From assembly GCF_026343125.1 (NCBI RefSeq), contig NZ_JAPEMB010000001.1, forward strand, positions 6,949,501 through 7,013,500: a DNA stretch of 64,000 nucleotides. Direction: 5' to 3'. Shown piece by piece: positions 16,759 through 24,214 of this stretch (position 1 is its first letter; every line of letters begins with the position of its first letter). The notes below the pieces were generated by a model. That model saw nothing but the letters and a program-made list of their open reading frames with translations, was not told the DNA's origin and made no database searches. Origin of the DNA: Streptomyces sp. NBC_00094 (GTDB taxonomy: Bacteria > Actinomycetota > Actinomycetes > Streptomycetales > Streptomycetaceae). The position numbers and the translations under genes are program-made.

Positions 16759-17412
16759 ATGACAGGGACGACAGCGACGCACGCCGACGGGCGGATCGCA
16801 CGCGGGAACCAGACCCGCCAGCTGGTCCTCAAGCGCACCGTCGAGATCGCTTCGGTGGAAGGCCTCGAAGGGCTCTCCCTGGGACGCCTGGCGACCGAGC
16901 TCAAGCTCAGCAAGAGCGGGGTCTTCGCCCTGTTCGGCTCCAAGGAGGAACTGCAGCTCGCCACCGTCCGCGCCGCCATCAAGGTCTACCTCGAACACGT
17001 GGTGCAGCCGACCCGCGAAATCCCGCCCGGCATCCGGCGGTTGTGGGGCGTCTGTACCGCCTGGCTCACCTACTCCGAACAGCGGGTCTTCCCCGGAGGC
17101 TGCTTCTTCTACTCGGTGTCGGCCGAGTACGACGCCCGCGAGGGCAAGGTGCACGACACGATCGCCTCGGCGCGCGCCAACTGGTTCTCCTTCCTCGGCC
17201 AGACCTTCGAGGAGGCCCAGAGGGCGGGCGAAGCCCAGGAGGGGATCGACATCCCCCAGCTCGTCTTCGAGATCGTCGCACTGCTCGAGACGGCCAACGC
17301 CGAATCGGTCCTGCACGACGACTTCACCTGTTACGAAAAGGCCGCCAAGGGCATTCTGTCCCGCCTGCGCGGCGCGGCGACCGACCCGGCGCTGCTACCC
17401 GACACACCCTGA
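16759..17412 (+). CDS. TetR-family transcriptional repressor
   Basis: A 217-residue regulator with an N-terminal helix-turn-helix at about residues 20-65 (LGRLATELKLSKSGVFALFGSKEEL) and a C-terminal ligand domain beginning near residue 80 (TetR_C type). The ATG at 16759 follows GAGGCGG. It lies in the middle of the cluster and directly downstream of two copies of a motif repeated at three other cluster promoters, so it is the best candidate to control the whole cluster. TetR proteins usually repress until a small molecule, often the pathway product or an intermediate, binds the C-terminal domain. It is followed by a hydrolase and aminotransferase gene on the same strand, which probably share its transcript. 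Confidence 0.9.
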   Translation: MTGTTATHADGRIARGNQTRQLVLKRTVEIASVEGLEGLSLGRLATELKLSKSGVFALFGSKEELQLATVRAAIKVYLEHVVQPTREIPPGIRRLWGVCTAWLTYSEQRVFPGGCFFYSVSAEYDAREGKVHDTIASARANWFSFLGQTFEEAQRAGEAQEGIDIPQLVFEIVALLETANAESVLHDDFTCYEKAAKGILSRLRGAATDPALLPDTP

Positions 17413-17461
17413 CTCCGCCCGCCGCCGCCCACACGGTCGCGGGCCCCGGACCGGAGACACC

Positions 17462-18412
17462 ATGCCATTCGATCCACAGTTCCAAGCCCTGTACGACCAG
17501 CGCGCCGCACAGGGCGGCCGGCCGCTCTACAGCATGACCCTGGAAGAGGCGAGGGCCGCTGACCTCGCCGCGATCCAGGCCGACGCGGGCGAGCCCGAGC
17601 CGGTGGCGGAGGTCCTCGACACGACCGTCCCCGGCCCGGACGGCCCGCTGCCCATCCGTGTCTACCGGCCCGCCGTCGAGGGGCCGTTGCCCGTCCTCGT
17701 CTACTTCTTCGGCGGCGGCTGGACCCTGGGCAGCATCGAGACCAGCGACGCGATCTGCCGCAGCCTCGCCAACGCGGCCGGCTGCCTGACCATCGCGGTC
17801 GGCTACCGCCTCGCGCCCGAGCACAAGTTCCCCGCCGCCGTCGACGACTGCTACGCGGGCGTGCTGTGGGCGGCCGAACACGTGGGCCGGTACGGCGGCG
17901 ACACCTCGCGGATCGCCGTCGCGGGCGACAGCGCGGGCGGCAACCTCGCCGCGGCCGTCACGCTCAGGAACCGGGACGCCGACGGCCCCGCCCTCGTCGC
18001 CCAGCTGCTCGTCTACCCGAACACGGACTACCTCGCGGACACGGACTCCCGCCGGGAGAACACCGACCCGCTCCTCTTCAACGACAAGTCCGTGCACTGG
18101 TATTGGGACAACTACCTCGCCACCGCCGAAGACGGCGCGCACCCGCTCGCCTCCCCGCTGCGCGCCGCCGACCACTCCGGGCTGCCGCCCGCCCTGGTGA
18201 TCACCGCCGAGTACGATCCGTTGCGCGACGAGGGCGAGCAGTACGCCGAACGCCTGCGGGAGAGCGGCGTCGCGGTCGAGTCGGTGCGCTACCCCGGCGT
18301 CACCCACGGGTTCTTCACCATGGCGGGTACTCTCGACGCCAGTCGGCGGGCCCTGGCCCACGCGGCCGGTCACCTCCGCGCGGTCTTCGCCACCGACACG
18401 ACGGGAGCCTGA
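17462..18412 (+). CDS. Alpha/beta hydrolase, hormone-sensitive-lipase family esterase
   Basis: A 316-residue esterase-like protein. The nucleophile is S157 in GDSAGGN, with the acid near 253 (EYDPLRDEGEQY) and histidine near 283 (GVTHGFF). The oxyanion motif normally written HGGG reads F83-GGGW here, so the usual His is replaced by Phe; activity may still be present because the glycines form the hole. It begins 49 bases after the TetR stop and is followed four bases later by the aminotransferase start, so the three genes probably form one transcript. It may release or trim an acyl or ester intermediate; the substrate is unknown. Confidence 0.85.
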   Translation: MPFDPQFQALYDQRAAQGGRPLYSMTLEEARAADLAAIQADAGEPEPVAEVLDTTVPGPDGPLPIRVYRPAVEGPLPVLVYFFGGGWTLGSIETSDAICRSLANAAGCLTIAVGYRLAPEHKFPAAVDDCYAGVLWAAEHVGRYGGDTSRIAVAGDSAGGNLAAAVTLRNRDADGPALVAQLLVYPNTDYLADTDSRRENTDPLLFNDKSVHWYWDNYLATAEDGAHPLASPLRAADHSGLPPALVITAEYDPLRDEGEQYAERLRESGVAVESVRYPGVTHGFFTMAGTLDASRRALAHAAGHLRAVFATDTTGA

Positions 18413-18415
18413 ACG

Positions 18416-19750
18416 ATGCCGGACACCACGGGACGACCCGTACCCGCCCTGCCGCTCGGCGAGTTGCACGCCTCGCTCTCCGATCCGCTCCTCGACGCGA
18501 TGAACTTCCTCAACGAGGTCGTCAACCGCTTCCCGGAGGCGATCTCCTTCGCCCCCGGCAGGCCGTCCGAGGGCGGCTTCGCCACCGAGGACCTGATCCG
18601 CCATCTGCGCACGTACACCGACTACTTGGAGCAGGAACTGGGCTGGACGCCCGAGCGGGTCCGCACCCAGCTGTTCCAGTACGGGCGCACCAACGGCATC
18701 ATCCACGAGCTGATCGCCCGCACGGTCGCCAACGACGAGGACATCCACGTCCCGCCGGAGGCCGTGGTGGTCACCACCGGCTGCCAGGAGGCGATGCTGC
18801 TCACCCTGCGGGCGCTGTTCGCCGCCCCGGAGGACACCCTGCTCGTCAGCTCGCCCTGCTACGTGGGGATCACCGGCGCGGCACGGCTGCTGGACATCCC
18901 GCTGCGACCCGTCCCGGAAGGTCCTTCGGGCCCCGACCCCGCGGCGGTCCTGGAGGCGATCCGCCGGACCCGGGAGGCCGGCGGGCGGCCGCGTGCCCTG
19001 TACGTCGTACCGGACTTCGCCAACCCGTCGGGCGCGAGCATGACCGTGGCGGCCCGTGAGCGGCTCCTGGAGATCGCGGCCGAGGAGGATCTGCTGATCC
19101 TGGAGGACGATCCGTACGGCTTCTTCGTGCGTACCGGTACGGCCCGGCCCACGCTGAAGGCGCTCGACCGGGACCGCCGGGTGATCCACCTCGGTTCCTT
19201 CGCCAAGACCGCCCTGCCCGGGGCACGCGTCGGCTACGTCATCGCCGACCAGGAGGTCATCGGTCCCGACGGCCGGTCCTCGCTGCTCGCCGACGAGCTC
19301 TCCAAGATCAAGAGCATGACCACGGTCAACACCTCGGCGGTGGGCCAGGCCGTCATCGGCGGACTGCTCGTGGAGTCCGGCTGCCGCCTGCGGGAGGCGA
19401 ACGCCGAGGCGATCGCCTTCTACCGGAGCAATCTGGACACGCTGCTCGGCGAGCTGGACCGGCATTTCCCCGCCGGCCGCCGGGAGGCCCTCGGCATCGA
19501 CTGGAACGAGCCGGACGGCGGCTTCTTCCTCGTGGTGAACGTCCCGTTCCGCGCCGACCACAAGGCGCTGGAGCGCTCCGCCCGGGAGTTCGGCGTGCTC
19601 TGGACCCCGATGAGCGACTTCTACCTCGACGGGGGCGGCGTCCGCCAGCTCCGCCTCTCCTGCAGCGCTCTGCTGCCGGAGGGGATCGTCGACGGCATCG
19701 CCCGGCTGGCCGCGTTCATCGACGCGCAGATCGCCGAGTCGGGGGAGTAG
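18416..19750 (+). CDS. hpgT: PLP aminotransferase, probable 4-hydroxyphenylglycine transaminase (HpgT-like)
   Basis: A 444-residue fold-type I aminotransferase. The PLP lysine is K264 in SFAKTALPGARVG; N203 (ANPSG) and the DDPYG segment at 231-235 are the usual cofactor contacts. It resembles the HpgT branch of the MocR/2-aminoadipate-type aminotransferases in lacking an N-terminal GntR domain. With HmaS, Hmo and prephenate dehydrogenase in the cluster, the likely reaction is 4-hydroxyphenylglyoxylate to 4-hydroxyphenylglycine, with tyrosine as amino donor so that the donor is recycled to 4-hydroxyphenylpyruvate. The ATG follows GGGAG, three bases after the hydrolase stop. A strong bidirectional terminator follows the stop. 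Confidence 0.82.
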   Translation: MPDTTGRPVPALPLGELHASLSDPLLDAMNFLNEVVNRFPEAISFAPGRPSEGGFATEDLIRHLRTYTDYLEQELGWTPERVRTQLFQYGRTNGIIHELIARTVANDEDIHVPPEAVVVTTGCQEAMLLTLRALFAAPEDTLLVSSPCYVGITGAARLLDIPLRPVPEGPSGPDPAAVLEAIRRTREAGGRPRALYVVPDFANPSGASMTVAARERLLEIAAEEDLLILEDDPYGFFVRTGTARPTLKALDRDRRVIHLGSFAKTALPGARVGYVIADQEVIGPDGRSSLLADELSKIKSMTTVNTSAVGQAVIGGLLVESGCRLREANAEAIAFYRSNLDTLLGELDRHFPAGRREALGIDWNEPDGGFFLVVNVPFRADHKALERSAREFGVLWTPMSDFYLDGGGVRQLRLSCSALLPEGIVDGIARLAAFIDAQIAESGE

Positions 19751-19761
19751 GGCTGGGCGTG

Positions 19762-19800
19762 CGAAGGGGGAGGGGGCCGTATGGGCCCCCTCCCCCTTCG
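19762..19800. terminator. Bidirectional terminator, perfect 17-bp stem
   Basis: Arms CGAAGGGGGAGGGGGCC and GGCCCCCTCCCCCTTCG form a perfect 17-bp stem with a GTATG loop. It lies between the convergent aminotransferase (stop 19750) and enoyl reductase (stop 19856) genes and should end both transcripts. Confidence 0.9.
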
Positions 19801-19808
19801 TGGTGTCC

Positions 19809-19840
19809 AAGACGCCATGACGCCAAGACGCCATGACGCC
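19809..19840. repeat. 16-bp direct repeat, two copies
   Basis: Two exact tandem copies of AAGACGCCATGACGCC, followed by a partial AAGGCG, lie between the terminator and the enoyl reductase stop codon. They have no coding role that I can see. Confidence 0.7.
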
Positions 19841-19855
19841 AAGGCGTTCCGGCGC

Positions 19856-20635
19856 TCAGGCGCCGATGGCGTGGACTCCGCCGTCGACATGCACGATCTC
19901 GCCCGTCGTCTTGGGGAACCAGGGGGAGAGCAGGGCGACCACGGCGCGCGCCGTGGGCTCGGGATCGGAGAGGTCCCAGCCGAGCGGGGCGCGCGTGGTC
20001 CACACCTCGCGGAACGTCTCGAAGCCGGGGATGGACTTGGCGGCCATCGTCTTGACGGGCCCGGCCGCGACCAGGTTGCAGCGGATGCCGTGGGGGCCGA
20101 GGTCCCGGGCGAGATAGCGGGAGGTGGACTCGAGCGCCGCCTTGGCCACCCCCATCCAGTCGTACGCCGGCCAGGCCACCTGGGCGTCGAAGTCCAGGCC
20201 GACGACGGCGCCGCCCTGCTCCTCCATGAGCGGAAGGCAGGCCACGGCAAGGGACTTGAGGGAGTACGCGGACACCTCGACCGCGGTCGCCACGGACTCC
20301 CAGCCGGCCGTCAGGAAGTTCCCGCCCAGGGCGTCCTGCGGAGCGAAGGCGATGGAGTGCACCACGCCGTCGAGCCGCGCGTCGCCGCCGACCTCCTGTC
20401 TGATCCGGTCGGCGAGGCTCGCCAGGTGCTCCGGGTTCTGGACGTCGAGTTCGAGCACCGGCGCCGGCTCCGGCAGGCGCTTGGCGATGCGCTCCACCAG
20501 GCTGAGGCGGCCGTAGCCCGTGAGGACGACCTCGGCGCCCTGCTCCTGGGCGAGTCTGGCGGTGTGGAAGGCGATCGAGGACTCCATGAGGACCCCGGTC
20601 ACCAGGATGCGCTTGCCCGCGAGGATTCCGCTCAC
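19856..20635 (-). CDS. fabI: Enoyl-ACP reductase, InhA/FabI type
   Basis: A 259-residue short-chain reductase. The catalytic Tyr and Lys are Y158 and K165 in YDWMGVAKAALES, the same numbers as in mycobacterial InhA, and the segment MESSIAFHTARLAQEQGAEV is InhA-like. It reduces trans-2-enoyl-ACP with NADH. The start is GTG 20635, overlapping the stop of the upstream hydrolase gene (GTGA). It may be a cluster-dedicated reductase that saturates the lipid chain built by the stand-alone ketosynthase. A second possible role is resistance, as an InhA copy protecting against an inhibitor made by the cluster; the sequence shows no active-site change that would prove this. The pair is probably governed by operator D at 21.6 kb. 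Confidence 0.88.
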   Translation of the reverse strand: MSGILAGKRILVTGVLMESSIAFHTARLAQEQGAEVVLTGYGRLSLVERIAKRLPEPAPVLELDVQNPEHLASLADRIRQEVGGDARLDGVVHSIAFAPQDALGGNFLTAGWESVATAVEVSAYSLKSLAVACLPLMEEQGGAVVGLDFDAQVAWPAYDWMGVAKAALESTSRYLARDLGPHGIRCNLVAAGPVKTMAAKSIPGFETFREVWTTRAPLGWDLSDPEPTARAVVALLSPWFPKTTGEIVHVDGGVHAIGA

Positions 20636-21531
20636 TGGGCCGTCGTCCCGATCCGGTTCTCGGTCCCGCCGGCCTGCCTGCCGGCGTCCGTGGACACGAA
20701 GTCCACGACCTGCTGGACGACTTGGGGCGCTCCGATGATCCGGCGGTGTCCCAGTCGCTTCGTGGTCACCAGCCGTGCGTGGTCGCCGAAGGCCGCCAGG
20801 ACCCGGCGGGCGTGCGGGGGGTCGACCATGTCGTCGTCGTCGTCGTGGATCACCAGGATCGGCACGTCCACCTTCTCGGACCCGGCGAACACCGAGAACC
20901 GGTGCCAGATGTCCTCCTCGCCCGGGAACATCTCCCGCTCGATGCGCCCCCGCAGCTCGTCCTTCAGCTTGTCGCGCAGTCCCAACTGCTCGCAGAACTT
21001 GTCGACCAGGAAGGCGAATTCCGGTACGGGGCTGATGGCGGCGATCCGTCCCGTACGCAGCCCGTGCTGCATCGAGAGGAACGTCGCGGTGACGCCGAGG
21101 GAGTGGGCGACGACCGCCTCGAAGTCCCCGTGCTCGCGGTGGAGCAGCGTGAGGATCTTCAGGTACTCGGCGATGTTGGTGGTGCGGCCCGTGGATTCGC
21201 CGTGGCCGGGGGCATCGAAGCTGATCGGGCTGTAGCCGAGCTCGACGAGTCCGCCGATGATCTTCGCGAAGCGCGACGCGCGCGACTCCCAGCCGTGTAC
21301 GACGAGCACCTTGCGCTTCCCGTCGCCCCACTGGTAGGTCACCACGGTCGTGTCGCCGAACGGGATTTCACCGCGCCGGGCGGTGTCGAACACCGGGGCT
21401 TCGTCGGGCCTGGGCCTGCTGCGGCCCTTGGGCATCCGGAAGAGGCTGAACGCCCCTCGGCCGGCCAGCTTGCCCGAGGCGTAGGACGTGCTGTTCAGGG
21501 CTGCACGTACAACTGCCGTAGAGCGATCCAT
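20632..21531 (-). CDS. Alpha/beta hydrolase
   Basis: A 299-residue alpha/beta hydrolase. The oxyanion region is VVHGWESR (77-84), the nucleophile elbow is AHSLG with S144 (the first Gly of GxSxG is Ala), the acid lies in a run of Asp residues near 225-229, and the His in RLGHRRI. The ATG at 21531 faces a divergent gene; operator copy D lies in between. It overlaps the enoyl reductase gene by GTGA, so the two are translated together. It could be a type II thioesterase-like editing hydrolase or an esterase acting on the lipid chain, but nothing in the sequence fixes the substrate. Confidence 0.82.
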   Translation of the reverse strand: MDRSTAVVRAALNSTSYASGKLAGRGAFSLFRMPKGRSRPRPDEAPVFDTARRGEIPFGDTTVVTYQWGDGKRKVLVVHGWESRASRFAKIIGGLVELGYSPISFDAPGHGESTGRTTNIAEYLKILTLLHREHGDFEAVVAHSLGVTATFLSMQHGLRTGRIAAISPVPEFAFLVDKFCEQLGLRDKLKDELRGRIEREMFPGEEDIWHRFSVFAGSEKVDVPILVIHDDDDDMVDPPHARRVLAAFGDHARLVTTKRLGHRRIIGAPQVVQQVVDFVSTDAGRQAGGTENRIGTTAQ

Positions 21532-21573
21532 GTCACGCGCCCTTCTGGTTCTGCCAGGAATGCTGGAGAATCT

Positions 21574-21598
21574 AGCACGATCGTTCGCGTATATTCAT
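21574..21598 (+). promoter_or_regulatory. TetR-type operator motif, copy D
   Basis: The site AGCACGATCGTTCGCGTA lies between the divergent hydrolase/enoyl reductase pair (start 21531) and the small monooxygenase-like gene (start 21641). Its first 13 bases match the shared motif closely; the 3' half is less conserved than at copies A and C. Confidence 0.5.
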
Positions 21599-21640
21599 CC
21601 GGTGAAACCGTTCCAGGCCACGACCAGGAGGCAGCAAGCC

Positions 21641-22060
21641 GTGTCCCGCCCCATCTGGAGCACCCCCTGGCAGCCCGGGCCCGCGGCGCCGTCCGGCGAC
21701 GGGGGCCCGGTGGTCGTGAACATCACCGAGTTCACGGCCCATCGCTCGCTGGACGCTGCCAAGGTCTTCGTCGCGGGGGTCATGCTCCGCCGGAGCTGGC
21801 CCCGGACTGCGGGAGCCGTCGGCATGTGGCTCTGGATGGAGGCCGGTTCGCTGCGGCCCCGCTCGGGTTCGGTCTCCATCTGGTGGGATCGCGAGCGGCT
21901 GCAGGACTTCGTCGCCCGGCCGGACCACCTCCGGATCGTGCGGGCCTTCCGCGGCAAGGGCGAGTTGCGCTCCGCCACCTGGAACTCGGCCGAATCCCGC
22001 CCGGACCCGGTCTGGGAGTCGGTGCACCGGATCCTGGCGGGCCGGGATCCCTGGCCCTAA
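21641..22060 (+). CDS. Hypothetical protein, weakly monooxygenase-like
   Basis: A 139-residue protein that I do not recognise with certainty. The start is GTG 21641 with AGGAGG nine bases upstream. It contains many tryptophans and the segment FVARPDHLRIVRAFRGKGELR, which recalls small ABM/DUF3291-like ferredoxin-fold proteins that act as cofactor-free oxygenases or structural proteins, but the match is by eye only. There is no signal peptide. It diverges from the hydrolase/enoyl reductase pair and precedes the lipid operon; its stop codon lies inside operator copy C. The ferredoxin-fold reading could be tested by a structure prediction; otherwise treat as unknown. Confidence 0.6.
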   Translation: MSRPIWSTPWQPGPAAPSGDGGPVVVNITEFTAHRSLDAAKVFVAGVMLRRSWPRTAGAVGMWLWMEAGSLRPRSGSVSIWWDRERLQDFVARPDHLRIVRAFRGKGELRSATWNSAESRPDPVWESVHRILAGRDPWP

Positions 22061-22081
22061 AAGTAAACGTACGGTCGTGCT
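22057..22081 (-). promoter_or_regulatory. TetR-type operator motif, copy C (lipid operon)
   Basis: On the minus strand the site reads AGCACGACCGTACGTTTAC then TTTTAG, the closest match to copy A before the MFS gene. It overlaps the stop codon (22058-22060) of the preceding gene and lies 39-63 bases upstream of the small protein gene that begins the rightward operon. Confidence 0.65.
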
Positions 22082-22119
22082 ATTGTTTAATCGTCCGCAC
22101 TCGCGTTCCGGAGGATGAC

Positions 22120-22305
22120 ATGCCTGTCTCACCCGCGCCCGGCGCCCAGGACCGCTATCCCGGCCCCAATCAGCGAATCAAGGACGACCTCGACCGTCTG
22201 ATCGACGAGTTGCTGCTGCCGTCCGACCCGGACCACACGCATCGCCCGTCCCACGGGCCCGCCCTGCCCTCCGCCGCCCGGCCCCACGCGCAGGGCAACG
22301 GCTGA
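22120..22305 (+). CDS. Small 61-residue protein of unknown function
   Basis: A short open frame with a good GGAGG ribosome site five to six bases before its ATG. The middle is charged and helical (RIKDDLDRLIDELLLPSD) and the two ends are Pro/His/Ser rich and probably disordered. There is no signal peptide, metal site or known domain. It is the first gene after operator copy C and 23 bases before the MDMPI-like gene. The amphipathic helix could be a docking or partner-binding segment. I do not assign a function. Confidence 0.6.
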   Translation: MPVSPAPGAQDRYPGPNQRIKDDLDRLIDELLLPSDPDHTHRPSHGPALPSAARPHAQGNG

Positions 22306-22328
22306 CGGCACCCGCCGAAAGGAGCCGC

Positions 22329-22970
22329 ATGGACATCCTGGAGCTCGACCGCACAGCCGTTCTGGAGACCGTCCGTCTCCTGGAGCACGCCACACCCGAA
22401 GACTGGGAACGCCCCACCCCGTGCGCGGGCTGGGACCTCCGCCGACTCGTGGCCCACATGGCCGGCCAGCACCACGGATTCGCGGCCGCCGCCGCCGGAG
22501 GCGGCTCGGACCTCGCCGCCTGGCAGGACCGGCCCCTCGGCGACCACGGCCTCGCCACCTACCGCGCGTCGACCGAGATCGTCCTCGGCACGTTCGCCGA
22601 ACAGGGCGTCCTGACGCGGGAGTTCTCGCTTCCGGAGATCAGCACCGAGCTCAGGTTCCCCGCCACCGTCGCCATCGGATTCCACTTCCTGGACTACGTC
22701 GTCCACGGCTGGGACGTGGCCCAGGCCCTCGGCGTGGAGCTGAACCTGTCCGAGAAGACCGCGGAGGCCGCACTGCTCTTCGCCCTGCGGGTCCCCGACG
22801 ACGAACGACGCCTGGGACCCGAGGCGCAGTTCGCGCCCTCCCTGCCGGCCGGCGCGGGGAAGGGGTCGCTCGACCTCATCCTCGCCGCGCTCGGCAGATC
22901 GACCGACTGGCACGCCACCGGGGCCGTACCGCCCCCTCGCACCCTTCAGGAGCACCACCGTGACCGCTGA
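22329..22970 (+). CDS. MDMPI/DinB-family protein (maleylpyruvate isomerase-like)
   Basis: A 213-residue four-helix protein of the mycothiol-dependent maleylpyruvate isomerase N-terminal (DinB-like, TIGR03086-type) family. Metal-binding histidines are visible at H43 (LVAHMAGQHH) and in HFLDYVVHGWDVAQALG near 119-134, together with the family start PTPCAGWDLRRL. Characterised members use mycothiol or another thiol with a bound divalent metal to isomerise or conjugate an electrophile. The ATG at 22329 has AAAGGAG upstream. The gene ends 11 bases inside the next (ACP 2) gene. In this cluster it might detoxify or transfer an intermediate, for example an enoyl or nitroso species; that is inference only. 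Confidence 0.8.
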   Translation: MDILELDRTAVLETVRLLEHATPEDWERPTPCAGWDLRRLVAHMAGQHHGFAAAAAGGGSDLAAWQDRPLGDHGLATYRASTEIVLGTFAEQGVLTREFSLPEISTELRFPATVAIGFHFLDYVVHGWDVAQALGVELNLSEKTAEAALLFALRVPDDERRLGPEAQFAPSLPAGAGKGSLDLILAALGRSTDWHATGAVPPPRTLQEHHRDR

Positions 22971-23223
22971 CCTCCGAGCGCACATCGCCCGCCGGCTGGA
23001 GCTCACCGAGGAGGAGGTGTTCGACGGCCGCACCCTGTCCGCCGTCCTCGTCGCCTCGCCGGTGGCCATCAACTCCATCGACCTGCTGGACGCGTTCGCG
23101 GGCGCCCTCGCCGACGTCGGCCTCGACGACGACGTGGAACTGCCGACGATGACCCTGGACCACACCGCCGGCGACGTCGTGGCAGCCCTGGCCGGGCAGC
23201 TCGACTCCGCCACCTCCTCCTGA
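22960..23223 (+). CDS. Acyl carrier protein 2
   Basis: An 87-residue carrier protein with attachment serine S39 in NSIDLLDAF, replacing the common DSL motif. The start is GTG 22960, overlapping the end of the MDMPI gene by 11 bases. The region after the serine is acidic, as in type II ACPs. It sits between MDMPI and the diiron oxygenase gene, and an AcpS-type transferase and an acyl ligase are two to four genes further on, so it is probably the carrier on which the lipid or aromatic acid is oxidised. It differs from ACP 1 at 13.0 kb in the attachment motif and helix II, so it probably has separate partners. Confidence 0.85.
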   Translation: MTADLRAHIARRLELTEEEVFDGRTLSAVLVASPVAINSIDLLDAFAGALADVGLDDDVELPTMTLDHTAGDVVAALAGQLDSATSS

Positions 23224-23239
23224 ACGGAAGGCGTGACCT

Positions 23240-24214
23240 GTGCTGATCATGACCGACATCGTCAAGGAGCTCCGCGCCGGAGCGACCATCAGCGATGTCC
23301 TGCGCGTCCAGCAGAGCTATCACGAGCAGCGCCGCTGGTCCTCCGACAAGCTCTTCGACGGCCGCCGGCTCGACCGGCCGGCACCCCGCGACAAGGCCGC
23401 CCTGTGGCACGCGGCCCGAGCCGAGCTGACCACCCAGCCCGCCGGTATCCGGCTGGCCGTCGACGGGATCAAGCTCGCCCAGGAGATCCGCGAGTCCAAC
23501 CCGCTCGGCGCCGACGTCCTGCACATCGCCGCGGCCTGGTCGGCCCGCTACTGGCTGGAGGAGGAGGCCCACCACGAGGTCTCCTTCGGCCGCCTCATGG
23601 AGATGGCCGGCGTCGACCCCATCGGCCACGACGAGGTCGTCGAGCACCGGGGACCGTTCCCCACCGACAACTACGCCCGGGTCTGCGTCCTGCAGGCCTG
23701 TGTGGAGATCGAGGCCTGCGTCAGCTACGGATTCGTCTCCCGCACCACCGACGACGGCCTGGTCCGCGACGTCTTCCACACGATCATGAAGGACGAGGTG
23801 CAGCACCGGCAGTACTTCGTGTCCTTCGCCAAGGCCCTCGTCGAGTCCGGGGTGTACCCCATCAAGGACGTCCTCTCCATGGCGTACACCTGGGTCCGTC
23901 CCGACGGCGGCGAGACGTACGGCTCCGCCCGCGAGGCCCAGACCGACCGGCAGGGCTACGTCAACTGGTGGGAGCACACGCGCAGCGGCGAGGAGGAGTT
24001 CGGTCTCGGCGACGACGCGCTGCACGAGGGCTCGGTGCACTCCAAGAAGCTCAGCAGCGTCTTCGCGCTGGTACGCGAGGCCACCGGGATCCACACCACA
24101 TCGTATGAGGACCTCAAGCGTGCCTACTTCGCCAGCCTCCGGACGAACGATGTCGACCGGATTCGATCTGCAGTCCGTCGCGGAGCTGAAAAGGAAGCCG
24201 CACTTGCTCGATAG
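23240..24214 (+). CDS. Ferritin-like diiron oxygenase/desaturase
   Basis: A 324-residue all-helical protein with a non-heme di-iron site. Ligand motifs are EEAHH at 108-112, E156/E158 (CVEIEAC) and DEVQH at 185-189, matching the EExxH/DExxH pattern of the soluble acyl-ACP desaturase and AurF-like superfamilies. The start is GTG 23240, with GGAAGG upstream; ATG at 23249 is an alternative. It follows ACP 2 by 16 bases, so an ACP-bound substrate is likely. Compared with the desaturase at 0.5 kb, its first motif is EEAHHE rather than EEARHG, so hydroxylation or N-oxygenation rather than desaturation is possible. The 3' end overlaps the next gene by 65 bases. Confidence 0.78.
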   Translation: MLIMTDIVKELRAGATISDVLRVQQSYHEQRRWSSDKLFDGRRLDRPAPRDKAALWHAARAELTTQPAGIRLAVDGIKLAQEIRESNPLGADVLHIAAAWSARYWLEEEAHHEVSFGRLMEMAGVDPIGHDEVVEHRGPFPTDNYARVCVLQACVEIEACVSYGFVSRTTDDGLVRDVFHTIMKDEVQHRQYFVSFAKALVESGVYPIKDVLSMAYTWVRPDGGETYGSAREAQTDRQGYVNWWEHTRSGEEEFGLGDDALHEGSVHSKKLSSVFALVREATGIHTTSYEDLKRAYFASLRTNDVDRIRSAVRRGAEKEAALAR

